Shown: positions 12,701 to 22,360 of the stretch, piece by piece
How positions within the stretch are numbered: position 1 is the stretch's first letter
Layout: every line of letters begins with the position of its first letter
Assembly (NCBI RefSeq): GCF_001039355.2
Contig: NW_019775555.1
Span: forward strand, 60,361-124,360
Reading direction: 5' to 3'
Length of the DNA stretch: 64,000 bases
Origin: Lingula anatina
Lineage: Eukaryota; Brachiopoda; Lingulata; Lingulida; Lingulidae
Made by a program: the position numbers and the translations under genes
The notes under the pieces: generated by a model
What the model was told of the DNA's origin: nothing
Databases searched by the model: none
What the model saw: the letters and a program-made list of their open reading frames with translations, nothing else

Positions 12701-15700
12701 TTTAATAAGGAATTTTATAATAAATAGTCAAGATCCAAGCAGGGGTATACGAACTCAGCGGTTAGGGCCCATGAGGTCAGGTATTCTTGACAACATGACA
12801 TATTTCGGGGATATGCGAGGACTACCCATCGACATCATGTATTTGAAATGTTGTTTTTGCCAATATATTCTTACAGATAATGGAAGCTTTGAGATAGGAA
12901 TGTATGCATTTTTCTACTTGTAGGGTAGATGTAATTATTCATTGTGGTGACTTAGTGCTCGGGTAGTTAAGATAATTATAAATTGTCAGGTTGCCATGGT
13001 TCATTGCACATGGGTAAGCTTTTTTTTTTTTTTGCAAAAATGGACCAAATACACATTGAGCAATACTCAATGGGCATGTGCACATTTTGTGGATTGGTTT
13101 CGGGGGGCCTATAAAGGCCCAAAAAGGTCACCCATATTGTTAGTCCAGTGAACGGAATCATGCCATGTCTATCATGTGAACAACGTACATCTCTGGGCAC
13201 TGGGTGTGAGGGGAGTCTGATTTGAGCTATAATGTATGGGCTGTTCCCACCCCACAATCAGGAACCTGGTTAAATGCCACAACACGCCAGGCTCTGTTAG
13301 CGATATACTGCAGCCACTTTGAAATCAGAAGGTTGTGACGTATGGACAGACCCGGAATATTCCGGGCCCAGTTCACAGCGCGTAGCTACGCATCCCGGAA
13401 TATTCCGGGGTCAGCACTACCAGGGTTAAATTCTTTCAAAAATTTCAGGGAATAACATTCTTAGTATTTGACTATGGGACCCGGGGAAGTAGCAAACAGA
13501 CCTTTGGGGGGTTATTGAAATGTCAGATAAGCTTATTCCAAGAGTTTAGGGTCATGACTAACAAAATATTATAATTAACATAAATATGAAAAGGGGATAT
13601 GGTTTTAATAAAACTAAATATTCAAAAAACAAACTGATTCTGCAGATTTTATCATTTTCTGCCATATGTTTTGACGGTCATTTTGGTTTTTTGCTAAGTG
13701 GTACGCAATTAAGCGTATTCACTTGTTGTGCTCTCCTGATAGGATACACGTTCAAAAAAGCTGTCAATAAAGTTTACCCGGTGACTTCTGATAGTTTTTC
13801 TATTTTTCCTCATAAATTGACGGCCATATTGAAAAATGCTCAATGTCTCGGAAATAGCAACCAAGCTTATTTTGCTTCTCTCGGCCTGAAGAATGCATTT
13901 CAACAAAAAAAGTTTACAGGAAAGAACATTGCAGGGTTCGACTATTGGGCCTATGGTAGTGGCGACTCGACTATACTGTAGAATTCAAATTTAGTTAACT
14001 TTGCTGTTAAACATTACGTATTATTGCATCAGAGTTGACAGTAGCTGTTTGTGCATCATTATTTTCTGCTTTTTTTGTGTGTGCAAATTTCATTTTTCTC
14101 ATTCTGGCATTTTCTAAATGTGAACTTGGAAATCTCATTTGACAGCTTTGCTGCCTAGTCTTAATATCTGTGATACCTGATATACATAATTATTTAATTT
14201 GTATTTAAGCTGTTTTTTTTTTCTGTGAAATTTTAATTTTTCTCATTCTGGTGTTTTCAAAGTTTTGACTTGAACTCTCATGGGCCTGAAGTCTATGCTA
14301 GTTACATATTCTAAATAGCCATGTTACCTGTTAAGCATAATAAACATTGTTGTTGATTTGTTGTGAAGCACTATGTAATCAAAATCAAAATTGACAAAAT
14401 AACCCATTTTGTGGATCATTATTTTCTGCTTTTTTGTCTGTAACTTTGATAGCTTTGCTGCCTTGTTCAATCTTAATATGGATACAATAGTTACTGAAAA
14501 ATCTATCAGACGAATATCCAGGAACATCATAAGGACACTACCTGAAGAGTTCTGTTGAAAATACAAAATATTGCCTAATAATGGCACAAAGTTCTTGTAT
14601 ATCTATTGTAGTTACAAATGACGGCAGATAAGACCATAAGATGGGCTTGAATGTTAGATAATTGATATTCTTTTAACAAATATACTTTTATCTTTCCCAG
14701 CTGACGGAGGCAGGAAAAGAAAGGCTTCCAAAATGGCTAGAACATGATAAGGATTCCAATTCTTTAAAGGGCATTGCTAGTCATGAAGATCTAGGTCACC
14801 ATTATGTTGAGATTAAGGCCACACATAACTCCACTGCTGCAGTGCAAGATGTGTTTAAAGTTAGTGTAGTCAAGGACCTCCCACACACTACAGCCGTTCC
14901 TTTGAAAACTAAGAGTGATGATTCTCATAAGGCTATTTATTGTCAAACTGGACAGCCTGTTACCAAAGTGACACTGGTAGTTGACACAGATTTTGATCAT
15001 TTGACACCCAAGCAGAAGGTTAAACTCCTCACCAAAATGGCATCTCATTTGACAATCCAAGAGGATAATTTGCAATTAAAGCCAGTTGGCAAGAATACTC
15101 TATTTGATGCCTCTGCACTGGTGGCAGGACCTGGAGATGTAAAGACACCAACTCATTCAGGTGCTTTTGTGAGTTGGAAGGTTGGTTGTGGCAATGTGGA
15201 GTCCCATCACATGCCAGTGCTACAAAAACTAGAGATCACATCCAAAGATGGAAGCATGAAGGCAAATGTAGGCCACCCCATTGTTGGCTGGTATGTTACA
15301 GCGTATGTTCCTCAGGTTAAGCAACACGCAAAAAGGTTAGTGCGTCGTGCTGCATCCACAGCAACACCAACCCTAGCTGTGTCACCACCTTCTGAGCTTC
15401 CTCTGGATTCAAGCTCTGCTGAGCAGAATACTTTGTTGGCACCAGAAATGAGTAGAGTTATTCCTGGGCAGGAGTCGCCCACAACAAGAAAGCCCCACCG
15501 TACAAAGACCGCTGGACGTCATTATAAAACCAGCACTGCCAGGTCAATGGCTGCCACGCCAACATCACCAGAGATGTCCAAAATGGCAGAATCTACTGTG
15601 CCTATGGTGACTTATCAGAGTCAAGTGACCACGCCTAGTAAGTTGATCAAGTATTTCATAGCCAGAAATAGTCGAAAAGAAATGCACAGCTTTAAAAGTT

Positions 15701-17320
15701 TGTTTATTGCCCATTGTTGCAATAGATAGCTATAGAAAATATCAACTTTATGCATGCAGAAATTAATGTTATAAAAGACATATTAATGATTGTGCAATTT
15801 GTGATATTGAAGTGAAAGATCAGTTAATGTTATGTTCCATTCCAGCTCTAGTTCAGCCATCTGTGACAGATTCAGGGAAGGAAGGTACAACACCTAGAGT
15901 GACCCAACCCATACAGCCAAGTCCTGTTATCACCTCATCCACCTCAGCTCACAAGACCACAGCAACCAAGACCATGACCACTACCCAAACCAGGTTTCCA
16001 CCTCTGACACCACCTATATCACCCCCACCACCAGTTACAACTAGGCGACCACCTAAATTTGACCAAACTACAAGGCACCCCATTGAAAATGACACTCCAA
16101 AATCTACAGACAAGGCAGTGACACAAACATCTAACCAACAACCTGCCATAAAAAATCAGTTGGAGCCAATCAATGTCCTGGCTGGTCAGGTACTGAATTA
16201 TACAATCCCTGCCGATACATTTTACGATTATGAAGATGGAGGAACCCAACATTTGACACTTGTGGTCACAGACTCTCAAGGCTTCAGTTTAAAACCCAAT
16301 TCTGGCATTCAGTTTGATCCTAAACAACAAAGATTGTGGGGTCTGCCAATGTGGGATGAAGTGGGATCCAACAAATACATTATATCTGCTGTAGACAATA
16401 TGGGAAAGATTGCTGAAATGCCATTTGTAATCAATGTTGTTGACATTGAAAAGAAAAAAGAGCCCAACCATGAGTTCAGCATGACTATAAATATGAATTA
16501 TTCTGCTTTTATTATAAGTTTGGAAAAAAGGATAGAAATAACCAACAAGCTGGCAATGTACTATGGGGATGCTAATGCTAATAGTATACTGATAACAGAT
16601 CTGAAACAAGGGTCAGTGATTTACAAATGGGCCAACAAGAGTTTAGACCAGTCTCGCTGCCCTGTGTCTACTTTGTCAGTTTTGGTGCGGAAATTAATCA
16701 CTGTAAACCAGACTGTGAGTGAAGACTTCCAGAGGGCTATGGCTCCATACAAGATTATGGGTGTGGGTCTTCAACCAAGTGGAAACTGTAAGTTTGAGGG
16801 GCAGGAATCTGTCGAGCCAACACCACCACCACCAGCTGCAGGTGGGTCAGAGGATGAGGATGAAATTCTGATCACCACGGTGATTCCAGCTGTTGTAATA
16901 GCAGCCATGTTGTTGCTGGCAGGAATTATAGCTTGCATTCTGTATCGTAAGAAACGAAAGGGTAAGATGTCTGATGAAGACCAAAATACTTTCATCAATA
17001 AAGGAATACCCATCATCTTTGCTGATGAGTTAGAAGACAAACCAGATCCACCTACCAAACCACTCATTATGGAGGATGAGAAGCCACCATTGCCTCCTCC
17101 AGAATATCATGGTCGCTCACCAGCCGGAGGGAGTCCCCATTCCACTCCCCCCTCAGACCACAAGGGTGGTATTGAAGTGGATGAGGCAGAGGAAGCTGAT
17201 GCCAGTGCCCCTTTGTATCAACCACCACCACCAATGTATGCACCAAGAGACAACAAGAGACAGCGCCCTAATGTCGTCTTGACTGGTTACCGCAGTCCAC
17301 CAGCTTATGTACCCCCTTAA
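6489..17320 (+). CDS. DAG1: Dystroglycan (alpha + beta precursor), three coding exons
   Basis: Joined exons 6489-6734, 14701-15637 and 15846-17320 keep frame (phase 0, then phase 1) and give about 885 residues. Family knowledge: dystroglycan is the laminin-binding, cell-surface core of the dystrophin-glycoprotein complex and is processed into extracellular alpha and membrane-spanning beta chains. Seen here, in order: signal peptide (1-23); alpha-DG N-terminal domain with Cys163 and Cys245, 82 residues apart as in human; furin-type KRLVRR (293-298); TPT motif (304-306); Thr/Pro-rich mucin-like stretch (to about 500); cadherin-like DG domain (503-593); Gly650-Ser651 cleavage motif in QGSVIYKW; Cys666 and Cys709; membrane span (about 735-761); RKKRKGK (762-768); conserved GIPIIFADELED; PPEY (812-815); C-terminal RSPPAYVPP with PPAY (879-882). 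Start chosen at 6489 because it puts the hydrophobic segment at the N-terminus; upstream in-frame ATGs at 6423 and 6426 would add 21-22 residues. Confidence 0.96.
6777..7660 (+). repeat. Dispersed repeat, family A (palindromic start)
   Basis: Starts with ACAGACACAGAGTCTGTACA, a degenerate form of the terminal palindrome found at 20704, 28553, 30728, 44016 and 53651. The following text (tri-nucleotide 'GGCGTCATTGTCATCAGCG', then 'AAAACTGTTTTACCTTTT', 'AGGTCAAGTTTGAAAATCA', 'GTTATGCTGTTTT') follows the same order as those copies. Internal segments are repeated two to three times. No protein frame. Confidence 0.7.
7678..8730 (-). repeat. Dispersed repeats: family C end plus family A fragments
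   Basis: 7678-7960 starts TACCACCAGCGTATG and carries the decayed terminal part of the family also seen at 9.4-9.9, 41.6-41.9 and 59.7-60.0 kb. 7960-8730 contains two tandem diverged segments in reverse orientation to the 23-30 kb repeats ('GGTCATCATGGCAGCAGTG' at about 8080 and a second copy at about 8417). No gene. Confidence 0.65.
9425..11215 (-). repeat. Family C element with internal 146-bp tandem array
   Basis: Same order, reverse-complemented, as 40021-41880 and 58980-60030. One end has GCTGGCGGTACTCATGG near 9498, then a short frame region, then text around GGAACCGTAAATGCTAGAG, then the tandem array (10230-10890), then CCAGCTGGTGGTATAATAG near 11150. Short inverted motifs (TACCACCAGC type) recur at the termini of copies, but no target-site duplication could be fixed. 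Comparable in design to Helentron-associated or bivalve 'pearl' elements (conserved flanks around internal tandem units); that classification is inference. Confidence 0.65.
10230..10890 (-). repeat. 146-bp tandem array with AGGTCA-type motifs
   Basis: The same position in successive units lies at 10361, 10507, 10653 and 10799: exactly 146 bp each time. On the minus strand three units read AGGTCAAAGGTCA (perfect DR1; 10518-10530, 10664-10676, 10810-10822); the fourth (about 10370) has one mismatch. TCAAGGTCA (NR5A/ERR type) follows three bases later at 10360, 10506 and 10652. Confidence 0.85.
11338..13977. mobile_element. 2.6-kb fold-back element with ~360-bp inverted arms
   Basis: 11338-11697 and 13612-13977 are inverted copies with moderate divergence: shared strings include ACCCTGCAATGTT, ATTTCCGAGACATTGAGCAT, TATCAGGAGAGCACAACA and CTGCAGAATC. 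Between the arms (11.7-13.6 kb) no transposase frame was recognised; a piggyBac-like end lies at 13351-13429. The 131-codon frame 13586-13981 merely runs along the right arm. Confidence 0.75.
13351..13429 (-). mobile_element. piggyBac-like terminus with palindromes, next to TTAA
   Basis: On the minus strand the sequence reads TTAA-CCCTGGTAGTGCTGAC and then two perfect 16-bp palindromes CCCGGAATATTCCGGG (13394-13409 and 13351-13366) flanking a third palindrome GCGTAGCTACGC (13380-13391). A TTAA immediately before a CCC start is typical of piggyBac-group ends. The opposite terminus was not found, so this is either a solo end or a decayed copy. Confidence 0.45.
13990..14560 (+). repeat. Family A fragments before exon 2
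   Basis: Two tandem partial copies: the segment TTTTTCTCATTCTGGCATTT at about 14093 recurs as a variant (TGGTGTTT) at about 14236, and TAGCTTTGCTGCCTTGTT at 14450 is the family A 3' end. Homologous to 24.7-24.9 and 29.2-29.5 kb. Confidence 0.65.
14701..15637 (+). CDS. DAG1: Dystroglycan coding exon 2 (alpha-DG N domain, furin site, start of mucin region)
   Basis: Encodes residues 83-394 plus one base of codon 395. The start continues the Ig-like part of the alpha-DG N-terminal domain (AGKERLPKWLEHDKDS, then GHHYVEIKATHNST with an N-glycosylation sequon). The second subdomain contains LTPKQKVKLL, FDASALVAGPGD and VSWKVGCG, all recognisable against vertebrate dystroglycan, ending in GHPIVGWYVTAYVP. 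KRLVRR at 15331-15348 fits the R-X-X-R furin-type site; TPT follows at 15364-15372. The remainder is Thr/Pro/Ser-rich (mucin-like). Donor GTAAGT at 15638, phase 1. If unspliced the frame would run to a stop at 15727-15729. Confidence 0.95.
15638..15845 (+). other. Dystroglycan intron 2 (208 bp)
   Basis: Donor GTAAGT at 15638, acceptor TTATGTTCCATTCCAG ending at 15845. The frame upstream meets a stop at 15727 inside this interval. Splicing joins ACGCCT-A to CT-CTAGTT, restoring a Thr codon (residue 395) and the open frame. It interrupts the low-complexity mucin-like region, where human DAG1, as I recall it, has no intron. Confidence 0.93.
15846..17320 (+). CDS. DAG1: Dystroglycan coding exon 3 (mucin end, cadherin-like domain, beta-DG)
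   Basis: Encodes residues 395-885 and the TAA stop (17318-17320). It begins with a Thr/Pro stretch (PPLTPPISPPPPVTT), then the cadherin-like DG domain (INVLAGQVLNYTIPADTFYD to FVINVV). The SEA-like maturation module carries Gly-Ser at 16610-16615 (KQ-G|S-VIYKW), the position where vertebrate precursor is cut into alpha and beta chains. Sequons NKS and NQT follow. Membrane span at about 16865-16942, then basic RKKRKGK, which in vertebrates serves ERM binding and nuclear import. The cytoplasmic tail keeps NKGIPIIFADELED, KPPLPPPEY, APLYQPPPPMYAP and ends GYRSPPAYVPP; the terminal PPxY binds the dystrophin WW/EF-hand module. Confidence 0.97.
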
Positions 17321-19015
17321 CATCTTGGAAAAATGTTTGTATATGAACTGTGAATTGAGGATGCATTTAGTTAGTTTATCTTTTCTCCTGCTATGACTCC
17401 ATGCATTGTTGGAATGAAATGGAATTGGGAAATAAAACAGGGTCAACAATTTAAAAACAAGAATGGAAGGCTTCATGATATGTAATTGATAGATGTATTT
17501 TGATGATGGCAATCATTTTGAAAGAAAAGATAAAAGTTTTTAGTTATGTACATGTTACCAAGAAGGTGGGACATTGAAACAAGAAAACTGGCTGGTGCAT
17601 GCATTATAATGACCTTCTATTTATTTATGTTTTTTATAAGGAGGGACTAATATCAGTTAGCTATTCAGCTTCAGAAAATAGCCTTGTATTAAATGTTTGA
17701 GTGTATAACATGCAATACTTGACTGTCAAAGCATATTTAAATGACATGGTTAAGTAACATAATTTAGCTAGATTGAAGAGAATTTATGAAACTGGGCTTT
17801 TCAGATTTATACCAATCTAGTTTTCTCTTATGTGCAAAATATTTTTAAAACTTTTGAGTCCAAAACTTAGAAACTGATGTTTTTGATGTAAGGTTTTATA
17901 TAGCAAGAGTAAAACATTTTATATTTTATGTTGATTAACTTTCTGTATATTTCTTATCAAATTCATCATGATTTATTCCTATTGACCCGCATTTAAATAA
18001 TGATTATGTGCTCTGTCCAGTTTAACCTCAAATTGTTTTTGATCCTGTTAGCAATCTCTTTGGGGAAAAAATCAAGTTAAAGTATAGACTGGGTGTACTG
18101 ATAAAGTTAAGCTTCTGTATTATTATGCTGTCACTTTAATATCAATGTATAATGTAATGACATAACTTTTAATGTTGTTCTAAGTGTTATTATTATTATG
18201 TCTTTTTTCCCATTATATAATGTTTAAATATCAGGTTTTGCTTAAAACAGTCAATCATCCAAAGCAAAGAGTAAAAAAGTTATGGGAACATTTTACAGGT
18301 AGTTTTTTGCATGTTGATTTGTCATGGGAGACATGACAAATCAATTACATTTGTGGAATTTTAAAGATATCTCGATTTTAAGTCCCATGTGTCTAGTACA
18401 AGCTAGATCTATGTCTAATTTGATGATTACACTGAGCATATGAAGTTATAAGGAAAGCCTAACAAATGGGGCAAACCCATTTCACAGATATAACTAGAAA
18501 AGAAAGAACTCCAGGTTAAAATATTTGGACCAGTTCATGCTAGAAATTAGCAAAAATAAACTTTGTTTAAGGAAGGGCATATGTTATAATAACCCTTAAA
18601 GATCTTGCCAGCTGTCCTTGAGTAAACAATGAGGAACATATATTGTGTACAATAAAAACAAAGAACAACTACTTCACTGGAGCAAAACTGGAATAATGGT
18701 AGACAGATCTTTAAACCAGTCCTGTAGAGCTTTAAAAAATCTAATTCCACTTGTTAACAAGGTGAGATTTTAAAGAAATATTTGTTTTGCAAATGAGTTT
18801 GGGTTTGTCTGAATAGAAAACCTAATATGTGTTTATGTGTAGGAGTTATGAATATACTGAAAATTATATGGATTGTGTTGTATCTGGGAATGTTCACTGT
18901 CAAGAATTTATGAAATTGTAGGCAGATGGCCTTATTACATTTATACCTCAGTTTAAGTATTATGAGTTAGTTGGAATTATTATGACAGGGAGTAAGAATT
19001 TGGAAATAAAATAAA
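17321..19015 (+). other. Probable dystroglycan 3' UTR / downstream region
   Basis: Largely free of the dispersed repeats seen elsewhere, with no coding frame. Candidate poly(A) signals AATAAA occur at 17431-17436, 18651-18656, 19005-19010 and 19010-19015, so the transcript could end about 130 bp or about 1.7 kb after the stop codon. Which is used cannot be decided here. Confidence 0.5.
17431..17436 (+). promoter_or_regulatory. Candidate poly(A) signal, proximal
   Basis: AATAAA 111 bases after the dystroglycan stop codon; the first such hexamer downstream. Confidence 0.45.
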
Positions 19016-20598
19016 GAAGTAAGTTTTTTTACATATTTTGGTAAATACACTGAAAGGCATATTTCTTAGGATTATTAATGCCACAAGGAAGGGCACTGCA
19101 GATATTGCAATGAGACAATTGGCGTGCCGGTTATCACACCGCAACTCTTCCACTTTTAAGACCAAATGTGATATTTTACAGCTACAATACAAACTGACTA
19201 TTTGATGATTTCAACAAATGTAAATTATCCTGTTAATTATAAGAATCACACTTTTGGTTACACTCTTGCCCATCTCTTCTATACTGAAGGATTGTTTTGC
19301 AAGCAACTTTTTTTACTAAAATCCATGAAAGCTTCAGCATTTTACCAATGACCTCTGCTTATTTGGCCTCTTTGCTGATGCTGCAAATTTTAATTCTTGT
19401 ACAATTAATGAATTATGTGTCATGAGTTGGGGTTGTTTTTTATCATATGAAAAAGACACTACGGATTTCATCTAGAGAATACATACTTTTGGTTTTTTGC
19501 TAAGGCTTTAGATTAAGACTAATTTGCTCTAAGACCCCAGTAGTCTATGTAGATCACCCCAACTCTGTGGGGTCTCCGTGCAATCAGCTTAACTGGATGA
19601 CATGCCTCCTGGCTTTGTGTATAATACAGGAAAGCTGGTGATTAGATGAGTACATAGGAATAAAGAGGAGGTATGTCATTCAGTTAAGCTGATTGCAATC
19701 AGTGAGTCCCTGCACTGTTGGATCGATCTACATAGACTGATGAGGTTTATGGGAATTAACCCTTTGAGCTAAAAATAAACATGACATAACCTGTGCAGGT
19801 ATCAGCTTTATTTGGTGAAAGCATGAATATGCAATCTGATTGAGACTACTGTACAAAGGACAAGTTTCTGCGTTCATTTGTCAAATCAGACATTCAATTC
19901 CATGTAAGTTTGCAAGAAATGGTCAGTAGCTAGCATATGTCTTAGTAAGAAATGGTTATTAGCTATCATTTATGTTAGTAAACCTACCACTCCATTGCCA
20001 AGGTGAACTCCACACTTTGGTGATGCATACATTTTGGTACTTAAAGGTGTGCAGACTTTTTTTTCTGTACTTACGTAGTTTTATGAACATTTTATACTTA
20101 AGTTTTATTTATTCCCATTTTCTTTAGAGTTTCTCTTTCCAGCATGCATTTCCATATTAGATAGTTTCTTATTTATGTAGGGGTATGAAAAGGAGAGAAA
20201 GTGAGAGAATTTTTTCTGAGAATCTTAGAAAAAGAAAGTCATTCAGACTGGACTTATATTAAACATGCAGGTGAAATGCCAACGTTTATTATCAGAAGTG
20301 AAAGAAATGACTTGAAATGGTAACCTTTTTTAGTTGTTCACAAGAATGTGAATGGTTTAATGTCAGGTTTTTCAATGACTCTGTACCTCTTTTCATCCTG
20401 CTTACCTGTAATTCAGAGTTCATACAGCCTTGAAAAATGCTTGAATTAAAGCCTGCTTTTTGAATTTATTTTGAGGTCTTGTGTAGTTCATGAAATTGCT
20501 GTTATAATTGAAAAAGGCTTGTTTTCCATCATTTTTGTCCTTGAAAAGTACTTGAATTTGATTACTGACCAAATTGTCAAAAATAACATTGTCAAATC
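19016..20598. other. Mostly unique intergenic sequence
   Basis: Apart from the small inverted-repeat element at 19539-19748 nothing recognisable: no convincing exon, no tRNA. Confidence 0.5.
19539..19748. mobile_element. MITE with ~80-bp TIRs
   Basis: AGTCTATGTAGATC at the left is matched in inverse at 19725-19740, and CAATCAGCTTAACTG plus ATGACATGCCTCC recur inverted near 19668-19700. About 210 bp in total. The terminal GGATCGATCTA motif links it to the elements at 24.1, 28.0 and 32.0 kb. Confidence 0.75.
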
Positions 20599-20658
20599 TT
20601 TTGTTATTTTCATGCTTCGTCATTAATGTGTTAATGACGAAGCATGAAAATAACAAAA
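20599..20658. repeat. Perfect hairpin: 28-bp stem, 4-base loop
   Basis: 20599-20626 and 20631-20658 are exact reverse complements separated by TGTG. Stem core CATGCTTCGTCATTAA. Confidence 0.95.
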
Positions 20659-20703
20659 AATTAAAATAAAAAGTTTATATGAAATGTTAATTATCTATTT
20701 TAT

Positions 20704-21143
20704 GCACAGACTTGTGTCTGTACATATAGCTTTGACCAACATCTGTCGTTGCCGTCGCCATGCACTCTCACTGATAACACAATAAGTGGAAAACTGTTTG
20801 ACCGATTTCCTTCAAACCTGCAGAACTGATGAATATTCATATAATAGAGGTCAAGTTTGAAAATCATGATTGGACCATTTCTTTCAAAGTTATGCTGTTT
20901 TCACATTTCAAGGAAAACTGGTAGGCCTGTTGACTTCAAACAAGAATGATCAATATTACTAAAATAAAAGTCAAGAACAAAACTCCACAACATCAGTACA
21001 TTTTTTCAAAATATCATATTGTAAAAATTGAATTCAAAATATCTCCCAAACTGAATGAATTATTGGAAAAGTTAGTATAGAAGTCTGACCAAAAGACGTG
21101 GAGATTTTGAGCATGACATAAGATTTTAACCTATACTTCAAAA
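20704..21143 (+). repeat. Dispersed family A copy
   Basis: Begins with the palindromic start variant ACAGACTTGTGTCTGTACA, then GTCGTTGCCGTCGCC, then GATAAGTGGAAAACTG, TTCATATAATAGAGGTCAAG, GTTATGCTGTTTT. The same order is seen at 30728 and 44016. It ends where the TTAA MITE is inserted. Confidence 0.7.
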
Positions 21144-21487
21144 TTAAAGGGATAATAACTTCTTTTTGGCCAAAAAATGAATTTTCCTAGAGTAAACAAC
21201 AATTTTCCCATACTTACCAATGGTTAATGAATCCATTTTTACATTCAAAGTTAGTCCCTGTTTTTTTTTCTAAAAAGTTTGTTTTTTTGTTATAATCTCT
21301 TAAGAGATTATAACAGAGTATAGCCATCGATGGAGGGCACATGGTCTAAAGACAAGCTCAGATATCAGAATAATAGCTATAACTGCCGTTTTTGTGGTAA
21401 AACGGAATATATTATATTTCTATGAGTTGTTCACAATGTTTTTATTGTGAAATATAGATCTCATACAAAGAGTTATTATCCCTTTAA
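21144..21487. mobile_element. TTAA-flanked MITE (336 bp), copy 1
   Basis: TTAA at 21144-21147 and 21484-21487 flank an element starting AGGGATAATAACT and ending AGTTATTATCCCT. A perfect 28-bp palindrome sits at 21288-21315 (half-site TGTTATAATCTCTT). Near-identical to 42533-42869; partial copies at 25825-25928 and 27358-27560. TTAA targets fit piggyBac-type mobilisation. No coding capacity. Confidence 0.85.
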
Positions 21488-21539
21488 ATTTTGTTTAAAA
21501 AATATGAAAAGGTATTTAATTTTGGTGATTTAGTTTGAT

Positions 21540-22360
21540 ATTATGGTGAGAAGTTACACTTAGGGTCTTTATTCATCATCCTTAATTTAGGGGTCGATAG
21601 GTACCTTATGACGCAAGAGGCAGCCATTAGATGCCCAACTGAAAACTGTTATTCTGGAACCTTAAAAGCTAGAGACCTTTTGTTTGTTGCAATGTGTAGT
21701 GCTTTTCAAGTGCAACACTGAAAGTGGTTTCTTTCCTTGTTTTGTGTTTTTCGTATAGTTTAGGAGATGTACTATTTCAAAAAGTAATGCTTAGTGTTGA
21801 AATTTTTTTTAAATGTTAAGTATTCCAAAACTAGCAGATCTAGAGATGTGCCCATATGGTTAAACTTGAGTTGAAAGATCACCTTGATCTTGACTTTCAA
21901 ACTACTATCGACCATGAACTGAACTTTGCAAATTTTCTGGCCGTTATATCTCCAAAACTGACAGAGATACACCAATAGTTATTATTGAACTTGAATGGAA
22001 AGTCTTATATGGGCCATCTTACTGTGACATTAATTTGACCTTTGAGCTACTTCTCACCATGAATTGTTCTTTGTAAATGTTCTGTCTTTTATTGAATTTG
22101 ACATTGGACCTAATCTTCCACATTCCACTAGCTCCAATTTCATTACAATTAAAACAGATATATCCATAGCTACCATTTAACTTGAATGAGCTTAATCTCG
22201 TTAAAATTTGGTGTTTATTTTGGTGTTAAGCATCATGTAAAAGAGGATCAAAATTGAGACAGTAACCCATTTTGTGCATCATTATTTGCTTTTATGTCTG
22301 TACATTTGACAGCATTGCTGCTTGTTTCTGTGCGATGTACTCCATTAAATGTCCTCAACT
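21540..22360 (-). repeat. Family C copy (reverse), partial
   Basis: Text at 21640-21720 (GGAACCTTAAAAGCTAGAGACC, then the CAAGTGCAACACTGAAAGTGG region) and the following diverged tandem units (ATGAACTGAACTTTGCAAAT at about 21913, a second unit near 22060) match 10.1-10.9 kb. AGGTCA motifs here are degenerate. A family A 3' end (GACAGCATTGCTGC) lies at about 22311. Confidence 0.6.

Larger units (their letters stand above)
6735..14700 (+). other. Dystroglycan intron 1 (7,966 bp)
   Basis: Donor GTATGC at 6735, acceptor TTTATCTTTCCCAG ending at 14700. The intron is dominated by repeats: an element end with palindromic start near 6777, a family with an internal 146-bp tandem array (9425-11215, minus), a 2.6-kb fold-back (11338-13977) containing a piggyBac-like terminus (13351-13429), and fragments of the 23-31 kb family near 14.0-14.5 kb. 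No additional dystroglycan coding exon is needed, since the frame and homology join directly across it. Confidence 0.9.

Noticed and set aside
13586-13981. 131-codon plus-strand open frame
   Set aside because: It runs along the right arm of the fold-back element; the left arm (inverted copy) does not keep the frame, and the peptide has no recognisable features.
16289-16609. Minus-strand frames opposite dystroglycan exon 3 (also 15949-16279, 16771-17067, 17153-17512)
   Set aside because: Shadow frames of the well-supported dystroglycan coding strand.
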